45,224 bases of DNA from Candidatus Epulonipiscium sp. (GCA_012520595.1 JAAYNZ010000149.1:1-45224); one strand, 5' to 3'. Positions 16,864 through 23,559 are shown, numbered from the stretch's first letter. Made by a program: numbers and translations. The notes: generated by a model from the letters alone, not told the origin.

Positions 16864-18231
16864 CTATTTTATCTTTTTCATGATTTCTAAGGTTACCTTT
16901 TCCAATTCCTCATCTGTAATAGTTGTCACTCGGCCTTCTTCATATTGAGCATCGACCCATTCTTTCACAGCTACTACTACAGGATGTTGTTTATCCATTT
17001 CTTCCTCTTGGGATAAACGAAAATAAGAATTAATCCAGTGAGCGACCCCTGCTAAACCAGAGGTATTACTAACAGCAATTCGCACAGGACGATTCAACAA
17101 TAAATCTGTATTAAATATATTATAAATTTCTTCATTCTTAAGGAGCCCATCAGCATGAATACCAGCTCGAGTAACATTAAAGTTTTTACCAACAAAAGGT
17201 GTTTGAGGTGGTATTTTATACCCAATTTCTTTTTCAAAATAATCCGCTATTTCTGTAATCACAGTAAGATCCATGCCCTCTAAACTTCCTTTAAACTGGG
17301 CATATTCAATAACCATGGCCTCTAAAGGTGTATTCCCTGTCCTTTCTCCTATTCCTAATAAAGAAGCATTTACAGCAGAAGCTCCATACAACCAAGCACA
17401 AGAGGAATTTTGAACTGCTTTATAAAAATCATTATGTCCATGCCATTCTAATAATTCAGAAGGTACTCGCCCATGATGATTAAGTCCATAAATAATTCCT
17501 TGTACACTTCTAGGTAAAGTTGTTCCTGGATAGGTAACCCCATACCCCATTGTATCACAAGCACGAATTTTAATAGGCACTCCTGTTTCTTCCATCAATT
17601 TCATTAATTCGAATACAAAAGGCACAACAAATCCATAGAAATCGGCTCTTGTAATATCTTCAAAATGACATCGAGGACGGATGCCATATTCTATACATTG
17701 TCGAACAACCCTTAGATAATGATCAATGGCTTGTTTTCGAGTCATTTTTAATTTATAGAAAATATGATAATCAGAGCAACTGACTAAAATTCCTGTTTCT
17801 TTTAGTCCAATTTCCTTTACCAACTCAAAATCTTTTTGAGAAGCTCGAATCCAACTTGTAACTTCTGGAAATTCATATCCTCGCTCTAAACATTGGTAAA
17901 CAGCATCGCGATCTTTTTTACTGTATAAAAAAAATTCGCTTTGACGAATAATTCCCTTAGGCCCTCCTAACTTATGCAATAAGTCATATAAATGAACAAT
18001 TTGTTCTGTTGTATAAGGTTCTCTTGATTGCTGTCCATCTCGAAATGTTGTATCTGTAATCCAAATTTCTTCCGGCATATTAATGGGTACAATCCGATGG
18101 TTAAAAGCAATTTTAGGTACTTCATCATAATTATATAAATTACGATATAAATTAGGTTCCTCTACATCTTGAAGTGGATATTTAAACTCAGTACGCTCTA
18201 GTAAATTTGTTTTCTTATTAAATTCTAACAC
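16864..18231 (-). CDS. citrate synthase, Re-type (homocitrate/isopropylmalate synthase-like)
   Basis: A 455-residue member of the HMGL/DRE-TIM superfamily. The metal-binding start motif is ITDTTFRDGQQSR, and EWHGHNDF gives the downstream histidines. The long N-terminal extension (about 50 residues) and overall pattern match the Re-citrate synthase of Clostridium kluyveri, which joins acetyl-CoA and oxaloacetate with the opposite stereochemistry to the usual enzyme. The following aconitase and isocitrate dehydrogenase genes support this over homocitrate or isopropylmalate synthase. GTG start at 18231 with AGGGGG ten bases upstream; a nearby ATG is out of frame. Promoter at 18312-18340. Confidence 0.9.
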   Translation of the reverse strand: MLEFNKKTNLLERTEFKYPLQDVEEPNLYRNLYNYDEVPKIAFNHRIVPINMPEEIWITDTTFRDGQQSREPYTTEQIVHLYDLLHKLGGPKGIIRQSEFFLYSKKDRDAVYQCLERGYEFPEVTSWIRASQKDFELVKEIGLKETGILVSCSDYHIFYKLKMTRKQAIDHYLRVVRQCIEYGIRPRCHFEDITRADFYGFVVPFVFELMKLMEETGVPIKIRACDTMGYGVTYPGTTLPRSVQGIIYGLNHHGRVPSELLEWHGHNDFYKAVQNSSCAWLYGASAVNASLLGIGERTGNTPLEAMVIEYAQFKGSLEGMDLTVITEIADYFEKEIGYKIPPQTPFVGKNFNVTRAGIHADGLLKNEEIYNIFNTDLLLNRPVRIAVSNTSGLAGVAHWINSYFRLSQEEEMDKQHPVVVAVKEWVDAQYEEGRVTTITDEELEKVTLEIMKKIK

Positions 18232-18311
18232 AATTCATCTACCCCCTAAAAGTTCTCGCTATCATTTAAATTGTACCGGACAAAATCCATTGAACAAAAA
18301 TTATAAATAAC

Positions 18312-18340
18312 ATTGTATATGATTCCATCTATATTGTCAA
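18312..18340 (-). promoter_or_regulatory. sigma-A promoter of the citrate synthase-aconitase-icd operon
   Basis: On the minus strand TTGACA (18340-18335), 17 bases, TACAAT (18317-18312). It lies about 75 bases before the GTG start. I saw no riboswitch or T-box in the short leader, nor any gene in the rest of the gap up to 18527. Confidence 0.85.
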
Positions 18341-18527
18341 CAAATTTTCTAAAAATTGTACTTAATTTTATTTTAATTGCATTTTAAAATTATTTTTTTA
18401 GAAAAACAATTTTAAAAACCCTATTAAATAAGGCTTCTATTGTATATTCTAATTTTACAAGGATTAAGTTTATTGCTTATATGCAAACATACACATCAAA
18501 ACTTGCATTTTTATATCATAAAAAGGA

Positions 18528-18770
18528 TCATATTATATAAGGAGAAATTAAAATCTTTTTTTCTTTTTTACAATAGGAACAGCGAAATAGATGAAGGCAT
18601 TCCTCTCCTATTACTCCATCATTTTGATTTTTAATATCCATCGAAATCGTAGGCATATAGGAATCTAAATAATCAATGACAGCTCCTTCATCTTTCATTA
18701 CATGATGACAAGAAGGACAATCCATTTCTTGCTTTCGTAAACCATTGCATAAAGGGCAAACAATTTCCAT
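18528..18770 (-). CDS. small cysteine-rich (zinc-finger-like) protein
   Basis: An 80-residue protein with CPLC, CPSC and a C-terminal CSYCKK, so two or three CxxC knuckles that could hold one or two zinc ions. The middle part carries VIDYLDSYMPTI. The ATG at 18770 follows AAGGAG. Similar short CPxC proteins occur in spore-forming Firmicutes without an assigned role. It stands alone, beside the DnaA-box region. Confidence 0.7.
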   Translation of the reverse strand: MEIVCPLCNGLRKQEMDCPSCHHVMKDEGAVIDYLDSYMPTISMDIKNQNDGVIGEECLHLFRCSYCKKEKKILISPYII

Positions 18771-19132
18771 AGTATAACTCCTTTTTATTTTTATTCTTCT
18801 AAAATCAGTTCTAAAATAAATACAAAAGTATATTTATAATAATATAGTAACTTATTTTTTTGTTTTTATTACTATCGAAAAAATTACAATTTTTTTAATA
18901 TTTTATTGCTATTTTACATAAAAACATTCTTTTTTGTGGATAACTTTATATTTTATCCACATTATCCACATAGTTATACACAATTCTATTTTCTTTGAAC
19001 CGTCGATTCTACTATGTTTTTATTCTATTTCCACATCTTTCACTTTTTATTTACTCACAGAATGAAAATTGTGGATAAACCAGAAAAATATTAACATAAC
19101 TTGAAACAAACAATAAAAAGGAGGTTTTTTAC
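18771..19132. other. AT-rich gap with DnaA-box cluster
   Basis: No gene is present. 18780-18934 is almost pure A+T and could unwind easily. TTATCCACA (the consensus DnaA box) occurs four times without mismatch: 18935-18943 (minus), 18953-18961 (plus), 18962-18970 (plus) and 19070-19078 (minus). TTATACACA at 18974-18982 is a one-mismatch box. Such a density is typical of replication origins or DnaA-titrating/regulating clusters. No dnaA, dnaN or rpmH lies in the window, so a regulatory cluster is the safer reading. Confidence 0.75.
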
Positions 19133-19351
19133 ATGTTCATAAAACAAGCTTCTTATCGAAATCTAGAAGATATTCCTCTTCCCTTTCGTCGTTCTTCTCC
19201 TTCTTTTTTTGCAGAATCAAAAGAACCTTTGAAATCAGAAATCCCGATTGATTCTACTTCACGTACCTCTCTCCCATTGGAAAATATTTTATTTTTGCTC
19301 CTTTTATTTTTACTTCTCTTTAATCTAAACAGCTCTTTGATTTCTTTTTAA
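19133..19351 (+). CDS. small Phe/Leu-rich protein, family member 1 (single hydrophobic block)
   Basis: A 72-residue protein with a soluble N-terminal half (about 45 residues, Ser/Pro-rich) and a C-terminal block ENILFLLLLFLLLFNLN. That block matches the first hydrophobic block of the four small proteins at 19463, 19731, 21790 and 21985; the second block is absent. The ribosome-binding site AAGGAGG is very strong. The last codons lie in a terminator stem. I know no described function. Confidence 0.7.
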   Translation: MFIKQASYRNLEDIPLPFRRSSPSFFAESKEPLKSEIPIDSTSRTSLPLENILFLLLLFLLLFNLNSSLISF

Positions 19352-19366
19352 TCAAAGAGCTCTTCT
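19331..19366 (+). terminator. terminator overlapping the end of small protein 1
   Basis: A perfect 11-bp inverted repeat (AGCTCTTTGAT at 19331-19341 with 19351-19361) followed by a T-rich stretch; the stop codon (19349-19351) is in the loop. Confidence 0.75.
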
Positions 19367-19370
19367 TTTG

Positions 19371-19400
19371 TCACACTCTTTCCTTCTTTTTCATAATATA
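19371..19400 (+). promoter_or_regulatory. possible mother-cell sporulation promoter (sigma-E or sigma-K)
   Basis: TCACACT (19371-19377), 14 bases, CATAATATA (19392-19400). It fits five of seven positions of the sigma-E -35 element, and the -10 element also fits the sigma-K pattern CATANNNTA with AC upstream. It lies about 60 bases before the start at 19463. Confidence 0.45.
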
Positions 19401-19462
19401 TACTGTGTAACAGGTCCAGCAACATTTTCTAGGACCTAAAATTAGAAAGGAGGAGTAGAACA

Positions 19463-19639
19463 ATGGCTGAAGCTACAAATTTCTGGGGTGGAAAAAATAA
19501 TAACATCATCTTTTTATTTTTCTTCTTACTACTTTTTAATACTGGGTGGGGATCTGGAAAAGAGAATAGCTTATTCTTTATATTGATTCTATTCTTGATT
19601 GTTTTCTTTGGCGGTTTTGGTGGTGGCGGATTCTGCTAG
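19463..19639 (+). CDS. small Phe/Leu-rich protein, family member 2
   Basis: A 58-residue protein with two hydrophobic blocks, NNNIIFLFFFLLLFN and LFFILILFLIVFF, joined by a short polar turn (TGWGSGKENS), and a glycine-rich tail GGFGGGGFC. Ribosome-binding site AAAGGAGGAG. Layout and sequence agree closely with the proteins at 19731, 21790 and 21985. The size and glycine-rich end recall small spore-coat proteins of Firmicutes, but this is analogy only. Membrane insertion is possible, although each block is short for a helix crossing a membrane. Confidence 0.8.
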   Translation: MAEATNFWGGKNNNIIFLFFFLLLFNTGWGSGKENSLFFILILFLIVFFGGFGGGGFC

Positions 19640-19661
19640 TTCTTACTCTCGTTTGACTTTC

Positions 19662-19685
19662 TAGCTCCCTTTTTACAGGGAGCTA
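19662..19685. repeat. inverted repeat between small proteins 2 and 3
   Basis: TAGCTCCCT (19662-19670) pairs perfectly with 19677-19685. No T-run follows on either strand, so it is more likely an RNA stabiliser or processing site than a terminator; the next small gene may be read through it. Confidence 0.5.
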
Positions 19686-19730
19686 ATAACCTTACCATTC
19701 ACCTACATTGTACTGAAAGGAGGATCTTTA

Positions 19731-19898
19731 ATGTCTACAAATATCGGATGGGGTAAAAATTCCAATATTATTTTCTTATTCTTTTTCTTACTTTTATTCA
19801 ACAATGGTAGCTGTCAAGGATTTAAAGAAAATAGTATGTTTTTCGTCTTAATTTTATTCTTAATTGTTTTTTCTAGTGGATTTGGATTTGGATTCTAA
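19731..19898 (+). CDS. small Phe/Leu-rich protein, family member 3
   Basis: A 55-residue protein with the same plan as its neighbour: SNIIFLFFFLLLFN, a polar turn with FKENSM, FFVLILFLIVF and a tail SSGFGFGF. Ribosome-binding site AAAGGAGG. I see no own promoter, so it is probably cotranscribed with the gene at 19463. It ends in front of a bidirectional terminator. Confidence 0.8.
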   Translation: MSTNIGWGKNSNIIFLFFFLLLFNNGSCQGFKENSMFFVLILFLIVFSSGFGFGF

Positions 19899-19911
19899 TT
19901 AATAAATCAAT

Positions 19912-19941
19912 AAAAAGCAGAGGTTTTTCCTCTGCTTTTTT
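19912..19941. terminator. bidirectional terminator between small protein 3 and the helical protein gene
   Basis: GCAGAGG (19917-19923) pairs with CCTCTGC (19929-19935), with A-run before and T-run after, so it ends transcription from both convergent genes. Confidence 0.88.
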
Positions 19942-20407
19942 AGAGCTCTTTAAACAATAATACAACAGCAAGTAACATGATCATATCGCCTCTGGGATTG
20001 CCTGTTCCTAATAAATTACCACGCATACAATCTTCATCAACTTCATACACTCCATCTTTCCGATAAAGATGATCAATGGATGGAGAAGATGAAAACCAAT
20101 AACTTTGTAAATCCCTTTTTAAAGATTGAATCGTATGAAAAGCTTGCATGGTTTCTACCAATTGGTCAATTACTGGATGCTGATTAATAGTAATAAAGGG
20201 CTTTATGGCTTCTAACAGTTGAACCTCTTTAGTGGCATTTTGTTTTGTTTGCTGATGTTGATCTTGAATCACACTCCGAAGGGTTCCTATATACTTATCA
20301 TGAATCATAGATTTTATTTCTTTCATGATCTCCTCAAAATCTTTTTTAATATGTTCTTCACTGGTCATCATATGAGCCACTTGATAAATCGATGGATGAT
20401 CAGACAT
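19940..20407 (-). CDS. helical protein of unknown function in operon with the S8 protease
   Basis: A 155-residue, mostly helical, charged protein. Residues 64-90 (QLLEAIKPFITINQ and following) carry a motif also found twice in the protein at 22342 and once in that at 23019. A predicted C-terminal hydrophobic tail MIMLLAVVLLFKEL follows NLLGTGNPRGD. The ATG at 20407 overlaps the protease stop by eight bases, and its ribosome-binding site AGGAGGGG lies in the last protease codons, so the two are coupled. No known family recognised. Confidence 0.75.
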   Translation of the reverse strand: MSDHPSIYQVAHMMTSEEHIKKDFEEIMKEIKSMIHDKYIGTLRSVIQDQHQQTKQNATKEVQLLEAIKPFITINQHPVIDQLVETMQAFHTIQSLKRDLQSYWFSSSPSIDHLYRKDGVYEVDEDCMRGNLLGTGNPRGDMIMLLAVVLLFKEL

Positions 20408-21647
20408 TTCCTTCCCCTCCTAATACTAATTTTTCTACCTGAATAAGCCCCCATCCTTGTTGAGATTGAGGATAGTTTAAATCCATTGTTGCATTTTTTA
20501 ATCTAGCTTTAACTTCATTGGGTGTTAATTTAGGATTGCGTTCTAATAAAAGAGCAATGGCTCCACTAATCATAGGAGTCGACATGGATGTGCCACTGGA
20601 TTTTCGGTATCCTGTATTTCCATTGAAAGTGAAATAGTTTACAGAAGAAGAAGGAATGTACTCTTTATTGGAGTCGCAAGACATAATATTGGATCCCGGG
20701 GCAACAACATCGGGTTTTTTTATGCAAGCTTTGGTAGGTCCTCTTCCCGAATAATCTGTAATCGTATCTCCATGAATTTGCACTGTATTTTGATCATCCG
20801 ATGCCCCCACAGTAATCACTTTTCGCCCAATACCTGGAATCGTAACACTTTGTGGCTTTGGCCCATTATTCCCAGCTGCAACAACTACAACAATCCCTGC
20901 ATCCCATGCTGCATTGACAGCCTTTATTAAAGGAGACTCTTCTCCTTCCTCTGGATCTGTACCAATCGATAGATTAGCAACTCGAATATTATATTGCTGT
21001 CTATGGTCAATCATCCATTGTATCCCCGCTAGTACATCAGATGTATTTCCTTTTCCTTTTTCATCTAAAATTTTGATTCCTATTAAGTTACATGCTGGAG
21101 CAATTCCACGATATTTTCCATTGGAACGATATCCATCTCCCCCTATAATTCCTGCCACATGAGTACCATGATAATGATCATCATAAGGTTGTTGATGCCC
21201 ATTGACAAAATCTTTAAAGGCCACAATTCGATTCCGATGGTAATGTAAGTCATCATGAGGAAAGATTCCTGAATCTAATACTGCTACTCCTATACCTGAT
21301 CCTCTATAGCCTTTTCCTTGTACTTGTTCTGCTCCAACGGCTTTCCTAGCTATATCCATTTGAGCCGTTACATGATTATCCCTTGTAATTTGCTTAACTC
21401 CATGAAGATGACGTAAAAATTTCATATGTTTTTTTGGTAATTCTACAACATAGGCATCAATCATAGGCAGCGTATATTTAACAACTCCTAATTCCTTTAT
21501 TTTCTCTTCTTCTTCATCTGCCATACTGCATTCTACAATTACTTGGATCATTTCTTCTTCCTTTTCTTCTTTAGCCACTCCTTCTATTTTAGGTAGAAAG
21601 GATTGTAAAGAAAGTCCTAATGCCATAAGTAATAACTCCTTTTTCAT
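20400..21647 (-). CDS. subtilisin-like serine protease (peptidase S8)
   Basis: A 415-residue secreted protease. Residues 1-25 form a signal peptide, about 33-92 look like an I9-type propeptide (MIQVIVECS ... DAYVVELPKKH), and the catalytic domain follows with Asp125 (VAVLDSG), His160 (HGTHVAG), oxyanion Asn260 (VAAGNNG) and Ser354 (SGTSMSTP). All active-site residues are present. The ATG at 21647 follows GAGGTGA; the upstream extension to 21689 lacks a ribosome-binding site. A sigma-E-like promoter lies at 21674-21702. It probably acts outside the cell or in the forespore-surrounding space; its substrate is unknown. Confidence 0.95.
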   Translation of the reverse strand: MKKELLLMALGLSLQSFLPKIEGVAKEEKEEEMIQVIVECSMADEEEEKIKELGVVKYTLPMIDAYVVELPKKHMKFLRHLHGVKQITRDNHVTAQMDIARKAVGAEQVQGKGYRGSGIGVAVLDSGIFPHDDLHYHRNRIVAFKDFVNGHQQPYDDHYHGTHVAGIIGGDGYRSNGKYRGIAPACNLIGIKILDEKGKGNTSDVLAGIQWMIDHRQQYNIRVANLSIGTDPEEGEESPLIKAVNAAWDAGIVVVVAAGNNGPKPQSVTIPGIGRKVITVGASDDQNTVQIHGDTITDYSGRGPTKACIKKPDVVAPGSNIMSCDSNKEYIPSSSVNYFTFNGNTGYRKSSGTSMSTPMISGAIALLLERNPKLTPNEVKARLKNATMDLNYPQSQQGWGLIQVEKLVLGGEGNV

Positions 21648-21673
21648 TTTTTTCACCTCACTTCTTCCCCTAC

Positions 21674-21702
21674 AGTATATGAAATACATTGAAAAAAGTT
21701 GA
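21674..21702 (-). promoter_or_regulatory. sigma-E-like promoter of the protease operon
   Basis: On the minus strand TCAACTT (21702-21696), 14 bases, CATATACT (21681-21674). The -10 element agrees at seven of eight positions with CATACANT and the -35 at five of seven with KMATATT; spacing is as expected for this sporulation sigma factor. Confidence 0.6.
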
Positions 21703-21728
21703 TGATATAAATTTTTTTTAAAAAAGTG

Positions 21729-21757
21729 TCAAATTTTATTCCTTTCGTTCATACAAT
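21729..21757 (+). promoter_or_regulatory. sigma-E-like promoter of small proteins 4 and 5
   Basis: TCAAATT (21729-21735), 14 bases, CATACAAT (21750-21757). The -10 element fits the sigma-E consensus fully and the -35 element at six of seven positions. It is about 30 bases before the start at 21790. Confidence 0.7.
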
Positions 21758-21789
21758 AAAATGAAAGTGTTTTTATAGGAGGGAATTTT

Positions 21790-21948
21790 ATGACAGAAGC
21801 ATCTTACAAAGGAGGACAAAATAACTTAATTTTCCTTTTGTTCTTTTTACTTTTATTTAACGATAACTCTTGGATTGGATTCCAAGAAGATAAACTATTC
21901 TTTATTCTTATTTTATTTGTACTTATTTTTTTCAGCACCTCGTTTTAG
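21790..21948 (+). CDS. small Phe/Leu-rich protein, family member 4
   Basis: A 52-residue protein: NNLIFLLFFLLLFN, a polar turn with FQEDK, LFFILILFVLIFF and a short tail STSF without the glycines. Ribosome-binding site AGGAGGG. It is first in a two-gene unit with the protein at 21985 and has a good sigma-E-like promoter, which links the family to sporulation. The function is unknown. Confidence 0.8.
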   Translation: MTEASYKGGQNNLIFLLFFLLLFNDNSWIGFQEDKLFFILILFVLIFFSTSF

Positions 21949-21984
21949 TGCAGGTATTTAAAAATGATTTAGGAGGTATTGTAT

Positions 21985-22155
21985 ATGGGTTTTGGAGATT
22001 TTTTTAAAGGTAATAACATCTTCTTTTTATTCTTCTTCCTATTGCTTTTCAATGACAATACTCGATTTGATTTTAAAGAAAACAACTTATTTTTTATCTT
22101 AATTCTATTTCTTATCGTTTTTAACGATGGCTTTATTGGAGGATTCCAAAAATAA
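21985..22155 (+). CDS. small Phe/Leu-rich protein, family member 5
   Basis: A 56-residue protein: NNIFFLFFFLLLFN, a polar turn with FDFKENN, LFFILILFLIVFN and a tail DGFIGGFQK. Ribosome-binding site AGGAGG. It lies 36 bases behind the protein at 21790 without its own promoter and is followed by a terminator. Confidence 0.8.
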   Translation: MGFGDFFKGNNIFFLFFFLLLFNDNTRFDFKENNLFFILILFLIVFNDGFIGGFQK

Positions 22156-22170
22156 TATTTACCCACTTCT

Positions 22171-22210
22171 TGCAGACAGTAGAAACCATCTGCTGTCTGC
22201 AGATTCTTTT
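22171..22210 (+). terminator. terminator after small proteins 4 and 5
   Basis: TGCAGACAG (22171-22179) pairs with CTGTCTGCA (22193-22201), followed by a T-rich stretch. Confidence 0.75.
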
Positions 22211-22254
22211 TGCTTCTAGTTATTTTTTTGTCTTCCATTACATATATTTAAATA

Positions 22255-22283
22255 GTCTATTGTATTATGGATATCCATACTCA
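22255..22283 (+). promoter_or_regulatory. weak sigma-E-like promoter of the helical protein pair
   Basis: GTCTATT (22255-22261), 14 bases, CATACTCA (22276-22283); five of seven and about six of eight matches. Spacing fits, but the match is weaker than at 21729. Confidence 0.35.
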
Positions 22284-22341
22284 TAATCTAAATATCTCAA
22301 GATGTATATCTATAAAAATAAAAAAGGAGGGAAGCTGGAGA

Positions 22342-23004
22342 ATGCCTTTAGAATCGCTAAAACCGTTAAAGCCTTTAGAAACGGTTGCAACAGCAGAAAA
22401 CAATGAAACCTCTTTTGATTTCACTAAATGGATGGACATGGCCAAATTATTTTCTGAACTGGTAGAAGATGAACCTTCCCCTATAACGACAGCTCCTCTG
22501 TCTTCTACACCCGTAGTTACTTATTTTGATCAAACTTTGGCAAGTCCTCAAATCAATATGCTTAAAGCAATAATTCCTTATTTCGAAGTTCCTCAACAAC
22601 GTTTTTTGGGGATTTTTATAAAATCCTTAGAACTAAAAAAAGTATTGGACTTATACCCTGCTTCCCAACTTTCTTCTTTAGAGAATCCTTTTCCAAGAAA
22701 CTCTGATTGGAAAGTAGGGATCTTACAATCCATTCGTCCTCATTGCCCAAAAGAAAAACAAAAAATTTTAGATATGATGCTTAACCTTTTCCAAATGCAA
22801 AATATGATAGAAAAAACTCAATTGTTTCAAAAAACTTTTACCCCTCCTGAAACAATAAATCCTATCCTCAATGAAAATAATCCCAGCTTACTTAGTGAGC
22901 AAAATCAAGATATGTTCTTCAAGCTTCTTGAGATGTTTTCTTCTTTATCTTCACCTATGAACGCTTCAAAACAAAATTCATATACTAATAATGAAAAACA
23001 ATAG
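22342..23004 (+). CDS. helical repeat protein of unknown function
   Basis: A 220-residue protein. After a Pro/Thr-rich N-terminal third, two helical motif copies lie at residues 73-98 (MLKAIIPYFEVPQQRFLG) and 127-152 (ILQSIRPHCPKEKQKILD), each followed by amphipathic helix. There is a low-complexity Asn/Ser-rich end. No signal peptide or membrane segment. I start at the ATG at 22342 (GGAGG 11 bases upstream) and not at 22267, which lacks a site. The stop is 14 bases before the gene at 23019. I do not recognise a characterised family. Confidence 0.75.
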   Translation: MPLESLKPLKPLETVATAENNETSFDFTKWMDMAKLFSELVEDEPSPITTAPLSSTPVVTYFDQTLASPQINMLKAIIPYFEVPQQRFLGIFIKSLELKKVLDLYPASQLSSLENPFPRNSDWKVGILQSIRPHCPKEKQKILDMMLNLFQMQNMIEKTQLFQKTFTPPETINPILNENNPSLLSEQNQDMFFKLLEMFSSLSSPMNASKQNSYTNNEKQ

Positions 23005-23018
23005 AAAGGACGTTGCTT

Positions 23019-23303
23019 ATGCCAAACTCCATGGAACAACTTTTTCAAGAAGAAGTCTTTCAAAGAATGGATCCTAAAAAGATCGATTTTATTAAAAAAA
23101 TGATTGCGGGCATGGAAGGAAAATCAGACGAACAAAAATTTCAGTATCTAATGAGAATCGGAATGGAAATGAAACAATCAGGTCAAAAATTTACTAGGCA
23201 AGAACTAGCTCTGATCATTGACACACTAAAATCTACTTTATCTCCTCAACAAAGAAGAACATTTGATATGTTAGTACAAATGATGGAAACAATGAATAAA
23301 TAA
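23019..23303 (+). CDS. small helical protein of unknown function
   Basis: A 94-residue, all-helical, charged and methionine-rich protein. Residues 66-90 (IIDTLKSTLSPQQRRTFDML) line up without gaps with the motif in the two proteins at 19940 and 22342, including the Gln and Asp at fixed distance. Start at the ATG at 23019, eight bases after AAAGGA; the TTG at 23013 is too close. It forms a pair with the gene at 22342. Confidence 0.75.
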   Translation: MPNSMEQLFQEEVFQRMDPKKIDFIKKMIAGMEGKSDEQKFQYLMRIGMEMKQSGQKFTRQELALIIDTLKSTLSPQQRRTFDMLVQMMETMNK

Positions 23304-23319
23304 TTCATAAAATAACAAA

Positions 23320-23350
23320 AACCATAGGTTGATCCTATGGTTACCTTTTT
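23320..23350. terminator. bidirectional terminator
   Basis: AACCATAGG (23320-23328) pairs with CCTATGGTT (23334-23342), followed by T-run on the plus strand and by a T-rich flank on the minus strand, between convergent genes. Confidence 0.82.
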
Positions 23351-23559
23351 TATAAGACATATTCGTCTTCATCTAAAATACCTAATTCATATTCTCTAGT
23401 CCAATTACGATTTTTTGTACCCCCACCCGTTTTAAGTCTTTTTTTCTTTTTGCTACTAGAAATCTCTGTTCCTAATGCTTTCCTTTTCGTTAATTCAGCT
23501 TCCTTTTGAAGCTTTTGCATCCTTTCATAGCGTTCAAATTCTGTTTCTTTCTTGGACAC
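23350..23559 (-). CDS. small basic protein of unknown function
   Basis: A 69-residue charged protein with a helical Glu/Lys-rich first half, a basic cluster SSSKKKKRLK, TGGGTKNRNWTREYELG and an acidic end DEDEYVL. The start is a GTG at 23559, seven bases after AGGAGGAG. A sigma-A promoter (TTGACA at 23632-23627, 16 bases, CATAAT at 23610-23605) lies upstream. Nucleic-acid binding is possible but not shown. Confidence 0.65.
   Translation of the reverse strand: MSKKETEFERYERMQKLQKEAELTKRKALGTEISSSKKKKRLKTGGGTKNRNWTREYELGILDEDEYVL

Noticed and set aside
18771-19132. Chromosomal replication origin
   Set aside because: The boxes and AT-rich DNA fit, but dnaA, dnaN, rpmH and similar genes are absent from the flanks and the genes do not diverge from this point. 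Kept as a DnaA-box cluster.
19662-19685. Terminator between small proteins 2 and 3
   Set aside because: The stem is perfect but lacks a T-run on both strands.
21969-22238. 89-codon minus-strand frame over small protein 5
   Set aside because: Its Lys/Asn-rich sequence is the antisense of a Phe/Leu-rich gene; the plus-strand gene has a strong ribosome-binding site and paralogues.
22267-22341. Longer N-terminus of the helical protein from the ATG at 22267
   Set aside because: No ribosome-binding site precedes it and the extension would cover the promoter-like region; the ATG at 22342 has GGAGG upstream.
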